64,000 nucleotides of DNA from Paraflavitalea sp. CAU 1676 (GCF_029223285.1 NZ_JARHUJ010000013.1:1-64000); one strand, 5' to 3'; counted from the first letter of the stretch, positions 33,501 through 42,035 are shown. Notes: generated by a model not told the origin, from the sequence alone. Translations and numbers: made by a program.

Positions 33501-35197
33501 GCAGCAAATTCAAACCCATCCTTGCGGCCGGTGCCGTATGCATTGGTGACGGCAACGGCGCCGGAGTTGCCTGTGCCTACAACGGCACGTATCCGTCCAT
33601 CCGAATCGATGGTAAAGGAGGCCGCTGGCACGCCACCAAATGAAACCCCGGTTGCCTGGGTATACCTTGAACCTTCAATGGTGACCGTCGTGCCGGCCAC
33701 CGCTGATGTTGGCGAAAACCTGTATACAACAGGCTCATTACCCTGATTGCGCCATATCGACAGCTTGTGGTGGGTAAAGTTTACAGCTGCTACGTCTGGT
33801 TTGCCATCGTTATCAAGATCGCCCGAGGCCAGCTCGTAGGGAGAAAAGCTGCTGAGGTGGTAGTACATGGTAAGGTTCAGGTTGCCCGGGGTACTCAGGT
33901 TGCGGTAAAGGTTTACCGAAGTGCCAGGCCCTGCTACCATCATATCAAGTTTGCCATCGCCCGTGAGGTCATCCATTTTGAGGTGATACGGTTTGTAGAA
34001 ACCAGGTGCTTCGATGATACCCCAGCGAATGGGCGCCGCAAAGCTGATGGCGCCGCCTGTAGTCGTATTGCGGTACATAGACAGCTTCAGACTGTCCGGT
34101 TCGATACAGGGCACATCGGCAAGGCCATCCCCATCGAGATCACCCACCGCAATACCTTTCAGGGCGCCGAAACTTTGTATGGCCGGCAATGCCTGCATGG
34201 CTACTGCACCGGGTGTGCTGTTGTTTTTCAATACCACGATCGCGTTGCCCAGCTCATGGGTTACTACGACTTCTGGTTTACCATCGTTGTCCAGGTCGCC
34301 CATATCAACATCGGCCGGCCAGATACCCGTATAAATTTCTGTTTTAACAAAAGATAGTGTATTGCCTGTGGTCGTATTCCGCAACAATGAAACGTTGCCC
34401 GATAAGTTATTGGCACTAACAATATCCGGCCGGCCGTCCTTGTCGATATCGCCCACCACCAGGGCATAGGGACTTGCCCCTACACTCAAGGTTATTGGTG
34501 CCGACAGTTGAAGGTTGCCCGGTGTGCTCTCGTTGCGGAACACCTGTACAATTCCATGATCAACGATATAAGAAACTGCGAGGTCTTGCTTGCCATCACC
34601 GTCGAAATCGCCCGTCACTATATCGCGCGGCATATCGGGCACGGTGATATCCTTGCGCGTGGCAAATGCGATATCGCCTTTGTTGCTGGTATTCAGGAAC
34701 AGGGAAATGGAAGACGCCGGCACATTTCCATTGTTGGTATTCACCAGGTCGATCTTTCCATCTCCATCCAGGTCGGCCATCGCGACTGCATAGGGATAAG
34801 GGCCGGTGCTGCTATCGAAGCGGTCGCCCCAGAATCCATAATCGAAATTGCCGCCATCCGGAAAAGTAACAATGAAGGGCCGGTTCGACCACGCGGTTCG
34901 TTGATTCACCGTAACGGCAATGCGCCTGGCGGATGCCCCTCCGGGTACTTTTACCGTGAGTGAAGTAGCATTGGCTGCTTCCACAACGGCCCTCACTGGC
35001 CCAAAGTAAACGATGTTGTTGACTGGCGTGTTGCTGAAGCCGCTGCCGGTGATGGTCACCGTAGTGCCCATCGGTCCTTTTTCGGGCGAAAAGCTTTGAA
35101 TCGCTGGCTGTGCGAGCGCGAAGTGGACTGAAAAGATACATAGCAAACTAAGCAGGAGCGGGCGCAGGCGCCAATAGATACATTGGGTGGGGTGCAT
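30596..35197 (-). CDS. giant FG-GAP/IPT surface protein with T9SS sorting domain
   Basis: 1533 aa from ATG 35197 (MHPTQCIYWRLRPLLLSLLC); a slightly longer start at 35218 is possible. A signal peptide is followed by one IPT/TIG unit, then FG-GAP/VCBS repeats (about 125-480; blades such as GDLDNDGKPEVVVTHE and GDFDGDGKQDLAVSY with calcium-binding DxDxDGxxD loops), four IPT units (about 480-830), a second FG-GAP propeller (about 830-1215), an Ig-like region containing YQWQVNDGSGF, and a type IX secretion C-terminal domain (about 1455-1533: VRAYPIPADDVLYIE ... GIYYVVLN). It is thus exported through the T9SS and held on the cell surface. Ligand unknown. Confidence 0.9.
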   Translation of the reverse strand: MHPTQCIYWRLRPLLLSLLCIFSVHFALAQPAIQSFSPEKGPMGTTVTITGSGFSNTPVNNIVYFGPVRAVVEAANATSLTVKVPGGASARRIAVTVNQRTAWSNRPFIVTFPDGGNFDYGFWGDRFDSSTGPYPYAVAMADLDGDGKIDLVNTNNGNVPASSISLFLNTSNKGDIAFATRKDITVPDMPRDIVTGDFDGDGKQDLAVSYIVDHGIVQVFRNESTPGNLQLSAPITLSVGASPYALVVGDIDKDGRPDIVSANNLSGNVSLLRNTTTGNTLSFVKTEIYTGIWPADVDMGDLDNDGKPEVVVTHELGNAIVVLKNNSTPGAVAMQALPAIQSFGALKGIAVGDLDGDGLADVPCIEPDSLKLSMYRNTTTGGAISFAAPIRWGIIEAPGFYKPYHLKMDDLTGDGKLDMMVAGPGTSVNLYRNLSTPGNLNLTMYYHLSSFSPYELASGDLDNDGKPDVAAVNFTHHKLSIWRNQGNEPVVYRFSPTSAVAGTTVTIEGSRYTQATGVSFGGVPAASFTIDSDGRIRAVVGTGNSGAVAVTNAYGTGRKDGFEFAAPPVIGGFSPTLGGKDTLITITGTNFIHLKAVKIGGVDVASYTVVSPTVIRAIAGSGATGPVSVTTDFGSYDHGTFTYYEQPVITSFTPESGAKGTVLTITGQHLLGTRTLSVGGYPVVSFLVQSNTQLTAVMADGGYGDVRLRTPGGVATKGIFRFAPVVVQSITPGRGPAGTLVQITGQHFSNVSDSNLVFFGTTRGKVVNASNNLLTVEVPAAATLGPLSVVAHGTTGYYPRGFLQTYNNGQAGISKQSYGWAGAFSTPGDPTQSIVADLDGDGRLDVLVMADFNKGLAYLRNTSVNGKVSFEAPVPLPGDMGYRAYPMLLGDLDSDGRPEIVVNYASSLRVFKNHSTTSKIAFADYVEYPLANSANNVLIADFDGDGRQDLVYGYADANYKSRLGVSRNVGSNGQIAFAPTLDIAGGDNTQGLKYSADLDLDGKIDLLMRNNDLLTAFRNTSTPGNFQFTASASQPVLNGYYYNIIGDINDDGLADVVLISEQDQKLMTVYRNTSGGGKLSFTESMTLPMPEVVNGTVIGQLDGDGIPDVGIMPASRMTTILYQNKSNGSSVAWGTGVDFATDKALYKWITTVSVGDVDGDGKPDMIAHNNPGDQFTILRNQAGEAVITRCANDKVQLQGEVAGNTYQWQVNDGSGFKDIADDAIYQGTHTRNLQIVSIPYNWDSYEYRCITDGVAGVRSNLVVNAVRPFGTLKVEQDIVCGGGFIRVELERPALFPSETKLELMESINDGAYKVVNTSTTSYPQILSYPIDQVAGQRKYYFRMTPVEGAACPVPTSSNIDSVKVFTTPRPLVQMDGQSMRVTNVDASTLYVWMKVTGSGKTEVFSGTGAAGATFATRESGTYLVQARPKDCWISSEELNYAYTAVTAIDGARLGVRAYPIPADDVLYIETLRLSDAWETLYIVAPDGRRQQPILSVAGRTQVSVPLAGLKPGIYYVVLNRQRKAPAVLKFMKK

Positions 35198-35317
35198 GGG
35201 GGTAAGGCCGAATACCATGCATTAAAGATAATAGGCGGAAGTTATATTCCCAAGCGGTTAACCATCCGGTAATACAGGGCTTGTTTTAATGGCTTATTAC
35301 TGAAAAGAGTCCCTCGG

Positions 35318-36421
35318 TTACACTGCGACTTGTCCGGCCACATCTACCGGTACAGGAGCTTTCTTACCCGGCAACACAAAATACTTCTTGAGCCCCAGGA
35401 TGGGCCGTTCAATGAGCATCCAGGATAGCCAGGCGGTCAGGATTACCAGGCAATTTTGTTCAATGAAAAGCAGGTGATTGCCGATGATGGGTATGTGTTG
35501 GTTGATGGCATTTAAAGTCGGGAGCGTATAGTGCGGAATAATGGGGTGATACAGGTAGATGCCATAGCTGATCTTTCCGAGGAAGATCAGTGGTTTGTTA
35601 TTCAGTACCCAGGATAGCGGCCAGGCGAGCTGGTCTCGTTTCAATAAAACGCAGGCGATCAGCCAACCGGTGATGGCGGCAGTTAACAACCGCACCGGTG
35701 CAAACTGCCAGTTGCCGATCATGATTTCCAGGACGAGAATCACCACAGCCGCCGCCCCGAATATTCCCAGTACCTTGTAAGCGCCGGGAAGGGCGGCCGG
35801 GCGAAAGACCATTATCCAGGATAGCAGGGCCCCGGTTCCAAAAGCATGCAGGCAGGTATGGGGCAGCAACTCGCCATAAGGCGGCGTTACGGCATACTGG
35901 CTGACAATGCCGATAACGATGCTGCCGATGATCAAGGGCAATAGCAATTTCCGGTTCAGGAACAACATGATCCAGGGCCATACGAGGTAGAATTGTTCTT
36001 CGATCGATAGTGACCAGGTGTGCGACAGCAGGCCATCCCATCCCTGTATCCGGAAGAAATAGAAGTTGGAGGTGTAGGTAAGGAAGTAGCCGATATTGGG
36101 CTCTATGTTGGAGTTCGCAAAGCCGTTGGCCAGCCACAATGCAAAAACGGTGAGGTAGTAAATGGGGAAGATGCGGAGTGCCCTGCGGAAGAAGAAATTC
36201 TTGAAGACCATTAGCCGGGGGAGGTTGGTTCTTTCGGCTTTGAGCCGGTCTTCCATCAGGATCCGGGTGATCAGGTAGCCGCTGAGCACAAAGAACATGT
36301 TGACCCCGATGGGGCCGTTGGGAATGTGGTTGATGAGGTGCGTGACGGGAAAGCCATGCCAAACCAATACAAGCAATACGGCAATTGCCCGGATGGCGTC
36401 CAACTGTTTGATGTGCGTCAT
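35318..36421 (-). CDS. acyltransferase-3 (OafA/YrhL) family membrane protein
   Basis: 367 aa, about ten transmembrane helices. The N-terminus LDAIRAIAVLLVLVWHGFPV carries the family's essential His after helix 1, followed by GPIGVNMFFVLSGYLITRIL and FFFRRALRIFPIYYLTVF (the R/FxxRRxxRI signature) and SIEEQFYLVWPW. Members transfer acetyl or other acyl groups to surface polysaccharides, lipids or lipopeptides. A single gene; its substrate is unknown. Confidence 0.9.
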   Translation of the reverse strand: MTHIKQLDAIRAIAVLLVLVWHGFPVTHLINHIPNGPIGVNMFFVLSGYLITRILMEDRLKAERTNLPRLMVFKNFFFRRALRIFPIYYLTVFALWLANGFANSNIEPNIGYFLTYTSNFYFFRIQGWDGLLSHTWSLSIEEQFYLVWPWIMLFLNRKLLLPLIIGSIVIGIVSQYAVTPPYGELLPHTCLHAFGTGALLSWIMVFRPAALPGAYKVLGIFGAAAVVILVLEIMIGNWQFAPVRLLTAAITGWLIACVLLKRDQLAWPLSWVLNNKPLIFLGKISYGIYLYHPIIPHYTLPTLNAINQHIPIIGNHLLFIEQNCLVILTAWLSWMLIERPILGLKKYFVLPGKKAPVPVDVAGQVAV

Positions 36422-36601
36422 ATGGTTTGAATATTAATCAATGACCATAGGGGCCGGAGCGGATAAAAAACGACAGGTTAACCAAACATTGCCTGGTTTC
36501 AGTGGGATGTGCGTGAAGAATTTGGTGAAGGGTGGGATGATTAGGGGGAGTGATACTAATTTAAGATATATTCCTGAAAGTACAATGTTGTAAATTTTGG
36601 T

Positions 36602-37192
36602 CTAATCAGCTTCCCAGTCAATCGCTTCAATGAAATAGGTAGAAGCACCAGGGAGGAAGTACCTCCGCCCACCGAATCCGCCTCCTTTTACCTGGCATCC
36701 TCCTTTTTGTCGCACGACTGAAAGATGAATTTGTCCTTTCGTATCGACGATGGTGCATCGATTCTTATCTATCATTGCGGGAAAGAAATCAATCAGATCA
36801 CCCAGGTCTGCAGATCTGAAGCTTTTCCTGGAGAGAAACAGTGTGTCCTTAGCGCGCAACCGGGTGTCCATGATGGCACGTATTGAATCGAGAAAGCGCC
36901 AGGTCTTTAAGGTGCTGCCTGCCTGATCAGACTTGTGTTGGGTGTGCCACTTAGATTCCCTCTTATAGGTATTCCAAAGGTCATCGAATGCTATTCTGAA
37001 ATCGGCTAAATGCACAAACAAGGTTACGGAGTCAAATTTGTATGCCACCAGCGTGGTGGCGGATTGAAAAGTGGTTAAGGTAAGCGTGTCATTTTGAGAT
37101 CCCATGTTGTAGGGAATTTGTTCCCGCTCCTGAGCGTACACATTTACGCATAAAAGCATCAGGAAAGTATAAACATGCCATTTGGGTTGCAT
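36602..37192 (-). CDS. exported hypothetical protein next to the MCE lipoprotein
   Basis: 196 aa from ATG 37192 (MQPKWHVYTFLMLLCVNVYAQ). The upstream part of the frame overlaps the MCE gene and is not needed. The mature part has VTLFVHLADFRIAFDDLWNT and a C-terminal GGCQVKGGGFGGRRYFLPGA. No family recognised. It follows the MCE lipoprotein gene by about 20 bp and is probably co-transcribed with it. Confidence 0.65.
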   Translation of the reverse strand: MQPKWHVYTFLMLLCVNVYAQEREQIPYNMGSQNDTLTLTTFQSATTLVAYKFDSVTLFVHLADFRIAFDDLWNTYKRESKWHTQHKSDQAGSTLKTWRFLDSIRAIMDTRLRAKDTLFLSRKSFRSADLGDLIDFFPAMIDKNRCTIVDTKGQIHLSVVRQKGGCQVKGGGFGGRRYFLPGASTYFIEAIDWEAD

Positions 37193-37214
37193 TATAGCCA
37201 TTTCAGATTTTGGT

Positions 37215-37688
37215 TTAAGGACGTAAAGCTTGGATGGTATCGTTTTTGGACGCCTCAATGATCCCTTTCATTCCCTCTTTTATCTTTTTAATCGATTCGT
37301 TGATTTTTTTACGCTTTGCAGTATCTGTTGTAAGGTTGTCGAATAACGCGTTTTGATTGAATTCTCCCAACACCGTGTCTTTCGATAAAATATAGGTTGG
37401 ATCTGATGAAGGTTCGATGGAGATATCCGCCGAACCCAGGAGAGATGGATTGAGCACAAACGTTGACCCAATTGGAATCCGCGCGCCTTCTTCTAATTGA
37501 ATCTTAACAGCGATCTTGTGTTGAACTTCGTCAAGATCTATTACTTCGCCAACGGGCTTTCCCTGACAATAGACTTTTGCTCCCACCTGCAATACGTCAA
37601 CCTTGTCAAATAAAATAGTGATGGTAGGATTGTCCGTACGGCATCCGAAAAAAACTATGGTGAACATGGTGACGATTATAGATCGCAT
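37215..37688 (-). CDS. solitary MCE-domain (MlaD-like) lipoprotein
   Basis: 157 aa from ATG 37688 (MRSIIVTMFTIVFFGCR), a signal peptide with lipobox FFGC. The MCE domain follows at once: LQVGAKVYCQGKPVGEVIDL, then the strand KIAVKIQLEEGARIPIGSTF and SADISIEPSSDP. This order matches MlaD proteins that form hexameric rings for lipid transfer between membranes. It is unusual in being a lipoprotein rather than having a transmembrane anchor, in lacking a long helical tail, and in having no MlaE/MlaF-like genes beside it. Confidence 0.8.
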   Translation of the reverse strand: MRSIIVTMFTIVFFGCRTDNPTITILFDKVDVLQVGAKVYCQGKPVGEVIDLDEVQHKIAVKIQLEEGARIPIGSTFVLNPSLLGSADISIEPSSDPTYILSKDTVLGEFNQNALFDNLTTDTAKRKKINESIKKIKEGMKGIIEASKNDTIQALRP

Positions 37689-37720
37689 AGTAGCATTTAT
37701 TGCCCTCAACAAGGGCTACT

Positions 37721-37750
37721 GCTATAATACGACAATTCCTAACAGGAAAC
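37721..37750 (-). promoter_or_regulatory. promoter upstream of the MCE lipoprotein
   Basis: On the minus strand TTGTTT, a 17-bp spacer with GTTAGGAATTGTCG, and TATTATAGCA, about 33 bp before the start. Identical in layout to the promoters before 24441 and 42446. Confidence 0.5.
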
Positions 37751-37811
37751 AATAATGGACAAAGTTCCTTTGGTTTGGCGCAGCAGACTGCCGATATTCT
37801 GGGCCGTTCAA

Positions 37812-38699
37812 TCATTTAACGGTGAAGGGTTCCATGAGTTCAATTCGGGTACCATCTGGGTCATAGAGGTTAAGCTGCCAGCGGTTGTTGCGGCCTATTC
37901 GTGGGGCGGCAATCTTAAACCCCAGCCTGGAGGCTCTATCCTGCAGGCTGTCGAGAGACTTTTGCATGTCTGGGGTCAATAAGGCTATATGGTGCAGGGA
38001 GCCTAACTGCTGGCGGTTGGGCTTTCTGTTCAGCAGCAGCATGTACTCGATATAGTCGGTACTTTCGGGCAGGCGCATATTGATCCAGTGGGTGACGGAG
38101 TCGTTGGCCCCGCCCCGCCATATTTCAGAAAAACCGAGGATAGTTTCGTAGAAACTGTTGGCAGTGGCTGGGTCTCCGATGGTAAGTCCGACGTGCAGAA
38201 TGCGGTCGGATATCGGGCTGCCTCCGTGGTTTTGGACTGTTGCCGCCGGCTTTTCGTTGTTGCGTTGAATGAATTGTGTGGGGTGACCGTCGGGGTCCTG
38301 GATGGTAAAAGAAAGGGTTCCTGCTTCACTGGTTAGTTTGGCTGGCACAACGATGCCCTTGGCCTTCAGGTAGGCTCTCATAGCTTCGGCGTCCGTTGTT
38401 TGAAAGCCTGTGGTGAGCAGTCTTTCGTCTTGCCCTTCGGGGAGGCCGCCATATATCCTGATGGTTTGGCGGTGGTTGACCTGGATGGAGAAGGCTTCGC
38501 CTCTTCCCTCCTTCTTTACTGGTGTGCACCTGTAACCTAGTAATCCTTCGTAGAAGGTCTTTGCTTTCTTGATATCGCTCACCTGTAGCTCTACCAATGC
38601 GATGCCCAGGATGGATGGTCGTTCGGGTTGTTGGGCGTGACTGATGATCGGTGCATATGCCAGCAGGAGTAATAGGATGAGCTTGAAGGGGGTAGCCAT
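37812..38699 (-). CDS. exported two-domain VOC protein
   Basis: 295 aa with a signal peptide (ending SHAQ). Two VOC modules: first LGIALVELQVSDIKKAKTFYEGLLGYRCTP (residues about 30-155), with DPDGHPTQFIQRN; second ILHVGLTIGDPATANSFYETILGFSEIWRG (about 165-295), with LYDPDGTRIELMEPF. The tandem arrangement gives a complete metal site within one chain, as in extradiol dioxygenases and fosfomycin-resistance relatives. Periplasmic location is unusual for VOC enzymes but is seen elsewhere in Bacteroidota. Substrate unknown. Confidence 0.8.
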   Translation of the reverse strand: MATPFKLILLLLLAYAPIISHAQQPERPSILGIALVELQVSDIKKAKTFYEGLLGYRCTPVKKEGRGEAFSIQVNHRQTIRIYGGLPEGQDERLLTTGFQTTDAEAMRAYLKAKGIVVPAKLTSEAGTLSFTIQDPDGHPTQFIQRNNEKPAATVQNHGGSPISDRILHVGLTIGDPATANSFYETILGFSEIWRGGANDSVTHWINMRLPESTDYIEYMLLLNRKPNRQQLGSLHHIALLTPDMQKSLDSLQDRASRLGFKIAAPRIGRNNRWQLNLYDPDGTRIELMEPFTVK

Positions 38700-38925
38700 G
38701 ATGTACTAATATACAAAGATTTGGTTGGTTGAAATATGGGATATATAGTTCCCCAAGCCCTACCCTACTTTTTTAGAAGAATCTTTAGGTGACTTTTGTC
38801 AACCGGTGTTTTCGACAACTGAAACGAGGAAAAGGTCAGTTGAGCAATAAGTCCCTTTACCCGGCGGGTGGATTGTTGTTACTTTATGATCGTGGTGTGT
38901 CTGCAATACGCGCTACAACTTAATT

Positions 38926-39288
38926 ATGAAACTCAACGCCATGACCCGCAACCGGTTCTTCCCCGTCATTCTCCTGTTACCGTTCTTTGTGTTAGTGCTG
39001 GCAGGTTGTGGCAAAAACGATCCCCTTTCAAACGTATTGCTCAATATAGTTGCCATCCGCCCATTGGAAGCATCAGCCGGTGATACCGTCGAGATTACGG
39101 GAAATGGCTTTTTGTTGGACAAAACCTTGAACCTGGTTAAGTTCAATGGGAAGTCTGCTACAGTCACTACAGCCGGCAAAAATGGGTTGAAAGTGCCGGT
39201 GCCGGTAGATGCCACCACTGGTAAGGTTACCATTACGGTGGCGGGGATTACTGTAGCGTCTACAGATGTCTTCAAAGTAGTTCCTTAA
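38926..39288 (+). CDS. short IPT/TIG lipoprotein (single domain)
   Basis: 120 aa. Signal peptide with lipobox LAGC. A single IPT/TIG domain (residues about 40-118) with IRPLEASAGDTVEITGNGFL, VKFNGKSATV and GKVTITVAGI. The sequence is close to the first IPT unit of the lipoproteins at 7859 and 47479, but the frame stops directly after this one domain, with no propeller. It may be a truncated copy of such a protein or a short functional stalk. Confidence 0.75.
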   Translation: MKLNAMTRNRFFPVILLLPFFVLVLAGCGKNDPLSNVLLNIVAIRPLEASAGDTVEITGNGFLLDKTLNLVKFNGKSATVTTAGKNGLKVPVPVDATTGKVTITVAGITVASTDVFKVVP

Positions 39289-39321
39289 TGTGTTAATACC
39301 CACCACGGATAATCCGGTCCC

Positions 39322-40071
39322 TTAGACTTTGGTCAGTCTCCAGGTGCCAAATGGATTCCCAAATACTTCATCACCCTGGTAGGGGTGATAGAATTCTTCT
39401 GTGATCAGGTAAAGGGGTGATTCACTACTTGTGGCAAACGTTTGCCCGTTATGTATAGTTGGTTTGTCGACGATCTGGTAAAAGCCAAAGATCTTTATCA
39501 GATCAACCGCCTGTTGTAACTCCTCGCCCGATACGATGGTGTCTTTTAAACCCAGGTTTTGCATACCGCAAGAGAAAACGGTGCCACTTTCGTCCATGAT
39601 CGAGTCAAGCACAAACATAGTATAAAGTGTAGCTTCATCGAACGATGCCAGCAGCTCGCTCCAATGGGCTTTCTCAAAAGCTTTACCCACTGTCTCAATT
39701 TTGACACCCAATCCGCCGGCTTTTAAGATGGCGTCAGCAACAAGAGCCATTTGCCTGGCGTCTTCGAAATTTCCTGTGGTGCCGGTGATATACACAACAT
39801 GTTTGTGCCGTTCAATGTCATCCAGAAAGAGCTCGGTTACCCCCGTAGTCATGCCCGCATATTTGAAGGAAGCTTTCATCCTATCGTCCGGTGCGAATAA
39901 TTCAATGGTGTAATGTTTGTTATTCCCGGCATGCATCAGAATATTCCCGGCTGCCAGGTACTCGCCATTGGTTGCTGCTACGATCTCCACTATTAATTCA
40001 TCCCAGCTATTCCAGTTTCCGGGGATGCAGATAATTGTCTCGAAGGTTGTTGAGGTCATGGGTTCCTGCAC
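39322..40071 (-). CDS. DUF4261 family protein
   Basis: 249 aa. The family pattern is clear in the order TFETIICIPGNWNSWDELIV, GEYLAAGNILMHA, ARQMALVADAILKAGGLGVK IETVGKAFEKAHW and FSCGMQNLGLKDTIV (segments abridged), ending in a region with PSESPLYLIT-like sequence. DUF4261 proteins are cytoplasmic and uncharacterised; several occur in polymorphic toxin neighbourhoods. Start taken at 40071; an ATG at 40059 is also possible. Confidence 0.75.
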   Translation of the reverse strand: MQEPMTSTTFETIICIPGNWNSWDELIVEIVAATNGEYLAAGNILMHAGNNKHYTIELFAPDDRMKASFKYAGMTTGVTELFLDDIERHKHVVYITGTTGNFEDARQMALVADAILKAGGLGVKIETVGKAFEKAHWSELLASFDEATLYTMFVLDSIMDESGTVFSCGMQNLGLKDTIVSGEELQQAVDLIKIFGFYQIVDKPTIHNGQTFATSSESPLYLITEEFYHPYQGDEVFGNPFGTWRLTKV

Positions 40072-40100
40072 AGTTTTTTATTTAAGTGGTCACCTGGTAA

Positions 40101-40874
40101 TTATTTTGCATTCGGTGAAAATGACGACAGGATATTACACTTATCACACTTAAAGTCGTAAAAGTCAAGAAGCCTTTCTTTTAAAAGCCACTTTCCATTG
40201 CAGGACGGGCATTTTCTTGCTTTGTCTTGTTCTGGCGACAGGTATCTGTAATTATACAAATAGTAATAAGCTGGAATGCCTGTCAGTTCTTTTAGCCTGT
40301 TGCAAATTTTTATCCCTTGAGCCGAAAGTTGGGACTTCGGGTCGCTCATTTGCCTGGTGGCCCATTTTTCGCCAACGGTGCACCTCAATTGCAAATTGTC
40401 ACACGCTTTGTAGTTGGTTTCCCAGCCCAGCATTTCATACCTGTCATTGTAATTGAGATGTTTCAATTTGTAAAACGGAACCACTTTCTTGCAGGTACCA
40501 CAGTCAATAAATCCCGAGTCATTCAGTGCATAAGTGAAAAGAATGTAAAATGCCGGCTTTTTACATTTGCAAACTCCTTTATAAGCCGGAATGGTTTTCC
40601 CGACAACTTCTGTTCTTAACTTAGCATTACACCATTTTTCAAGATTTCTTTTTCGCTGAATAACATACTCGTCAAAGTATTTGCGGGAAAGCGATCCTCT
40701 TTCTAATGTAGTTTGAAATGCAATCAGCTCATCGTCGTTAATGAAAGGAGTTTCGTAGTTGCCAATTATTTGTCCTGTTTTACATAAGTTGCCCATAAGC
40801 GTTTCAAACTCGCTGAAAAGTTTTTCTCTGGCAAACGTTGTGTTGATCGTTATGGAAATTTTCTGTTTGAACAT
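40101..40874 (-). CDS. DUF2310 zinc-ribbon protein
   Basis: 257 aa. Two cysteine clusters, CKCKK...DCGTCKK (about 122-150) and KCPSCNGKW...DFKCDKC (about 222-250), can hold zinc; the core has LRCTVGEKWATRQMSDPKSQLSAQGIKICNRLKELTGIPAYYYLYNY (abridged pattern), the hallmark of the DUF2310 family. Such proteins are cytoplasmic, conserved and of unknown function; they also occur next to immunity-type genes. Separated from the DUF4261 gene by about 30 bp. Confidence 0.8.
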   Translation of the reverse strand: MFKQKISITINTTFAREKLFSEFETLMGNLCKTGQIIGNYETPFINDDELIAFQTTLERGSLSRKYFDEYVIQRKRNLEKWCNAKLRTEVVGKTIPAYKGVCKCKKPAFYILFTYALNDSGFIDCGTCKKVVPFYKLKHLNYNDRYEMLGWETNYKACDNLQLRCTVGEKWATRQMSDPKSQLSAQGIKICNRLKELTGIPAYYYLYNYRYLSPEQDKARKCPSCNGKWLLKERLLDFYDFKCDKCNILSSFSPNAK

Positions 40875-40886
40875 AAGTGTCTTTAA

Positions 40887-41312
40887 TTACCGTATGGGTG
40901 GAAGTGGCACGTCTTCTGGAGTGCCGGCATCGGTTTTTTCAAATTGCTTATGGGCCTTAGTGACGGTGACTATTTTTTTATTGTCTTTGTCGTATTTCAC
41001 CGTGTACATGGTCCTCTTTTCGTAAGGATGCTGCTCCGTAATAAAAGCAAGTGAGATATTTTTCCCTTTGTCTTCATCAAAAAAAGAGGTGTCAATAATT
41101 TCAATAGAAACCGTAACAGGAAATGCAGACTTTTTATTAATTGAGTCGATTCGCTTTTGTTCCTGCTTAAATTCGTCAAGCTGGGTAACCAGCTTAGCAA
41201 AGTCCTCCGTTCCTGGATTAGAGGTGTCCTCGCTTTTGGGTGAGGTTTGACATGCCATACAAGTTGCGATAAGTATGGCGACAGAAAGGTAAATAGTGTG
41301 CCTTGTGGTCAT
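40887..41312 (-). CDS. small hypothetical lipoprotein
   Basis: 141 aa from ATG 41312 (MTTRHTIYLSVAILIATCMAC), with lipobox CMAC. The mature part has a charged, coiled-coil-like segment (LVTQLDEFKQEQKRIDSIN) and a beta-rich end with RTMYTVKYDKDNKKIVTVT. No family recognised. Ends 12 bases before the DUF2310 start on the same strand, so they may be co-transcribed. Confidence 0.7.
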   Translation of the reverse strand: MTTRHTIYLSVAILIATCMACQTSPKSEDTSNPGTEDFAKLVTQLDEFKQEQKRIDSINKKSAFPVTVSIEIIDTSFFDEDKGKNISLAFITEQHPYEKRTMYTVKYDKDNKKIVTVTKAHKQFEKTDAGTPEDVPLPPIR

Positions 41313-41357
41313 ATAGGAGCCAAAATAGGGATTTGGATTCAAAATAAAGACTGTTTC

Positions 41358-41789
41358 TCAATCTTCAATCGCCTCTATCCCCTGCTCCTTCAATCGAGCG
41401 AGGTGATCTTTCATCGTCTTCAGTTGTTCGGGCGAATGCCCTGTCCAGTTCCTGACTTCGTCTACCACCCTCAGCGGACTTTTAGTACGGTATGATTTGG
41501 TGGGATTGCCGGGGAATTTCTTATCCGTTAGGTTTGGGTCGTCTTCGAAGGGGCCTGTAGGTTCTACGATGTAGATCCTTTCGGGGGTGTCGCCAACGGC
41601 CAGCTCGGCACCCCAGGTGGCGGCTTCCAATGTAGCGGCGAAGTAAACGTAACTGGCTTTTTTCCGGCTACCGTAGTTGGAACTATACCCGGCTTCGATC
41701 AGGTCGCCCGTCTTCAGGTCGGCCCTGGTGCCATGGTAGAAAGGTTCTGCGGCCTGTTCTGTCTGGGAGATAGTTTTGCCTGTGTTCAT
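41358..41789 (-). CDS. arr: rifampin ADP-ribosyltransferase
   Basis: 143 aa, the usual length. The sequence matches Arr throughout: FYHGTRADLKTGDLIEAG near residue 17 with the NAD-binding His, YVYFAATLEAATWGAELAVG, RIYIVEPTGPFEDDPNLTDKK, GNPTKSYRTKSPLRVV and WTGHSPEQL. Arr inactivates rifampicin by transferring ADP-ribose from NAD to the drug. No mobile element is attached, so it is likely an intrinsic, chromosomal gene of this lineage. Confidence 0.95.
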   Translation of the reverse strand: MNTGKTISQTEQAAEPFYHGTRADLKTGDLIEAGYSSNYGSRKKASYVYFAATLEAATWGAELAVGDTPERIYIVEPTGPFEDDPNLTDKKFPGNPTKSYRTKSPLRVVDEVRNWTGHSPEQLKTMKDHLARLKEQGIEAIED

Positions 41790-42035
41790 ATGGGTTATTT
41801 AAGCTTTCGCTGATGAATGATTGGCAAAAGTTACAGCGATTTAGTATCATTCCCCCAAGGACTACAGTATTTTATGATAGAATTTTTTTTCTCATTCAAG
41901 GCGTGAACAAAGGCCAGGGTAAAGCTGTTCTACCTACAACGTTTCCTGTCTTTTACAGGTCAAAACTGCCTCAATCAAGCAGTACTTCCGCTGTCTTATG
42001 GTGGTCCATCGTTTGTTAGCTTTTGTATTTTCATA

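Noticed and set aside
32786-34963. Long plus-strand frames opposite the FG-GAP/IPT giant gene
   Set aside because: They mirror the regular Asp/Gly-rich repeats of the real minus-strand gene and have no signal peptide, domain or start context.
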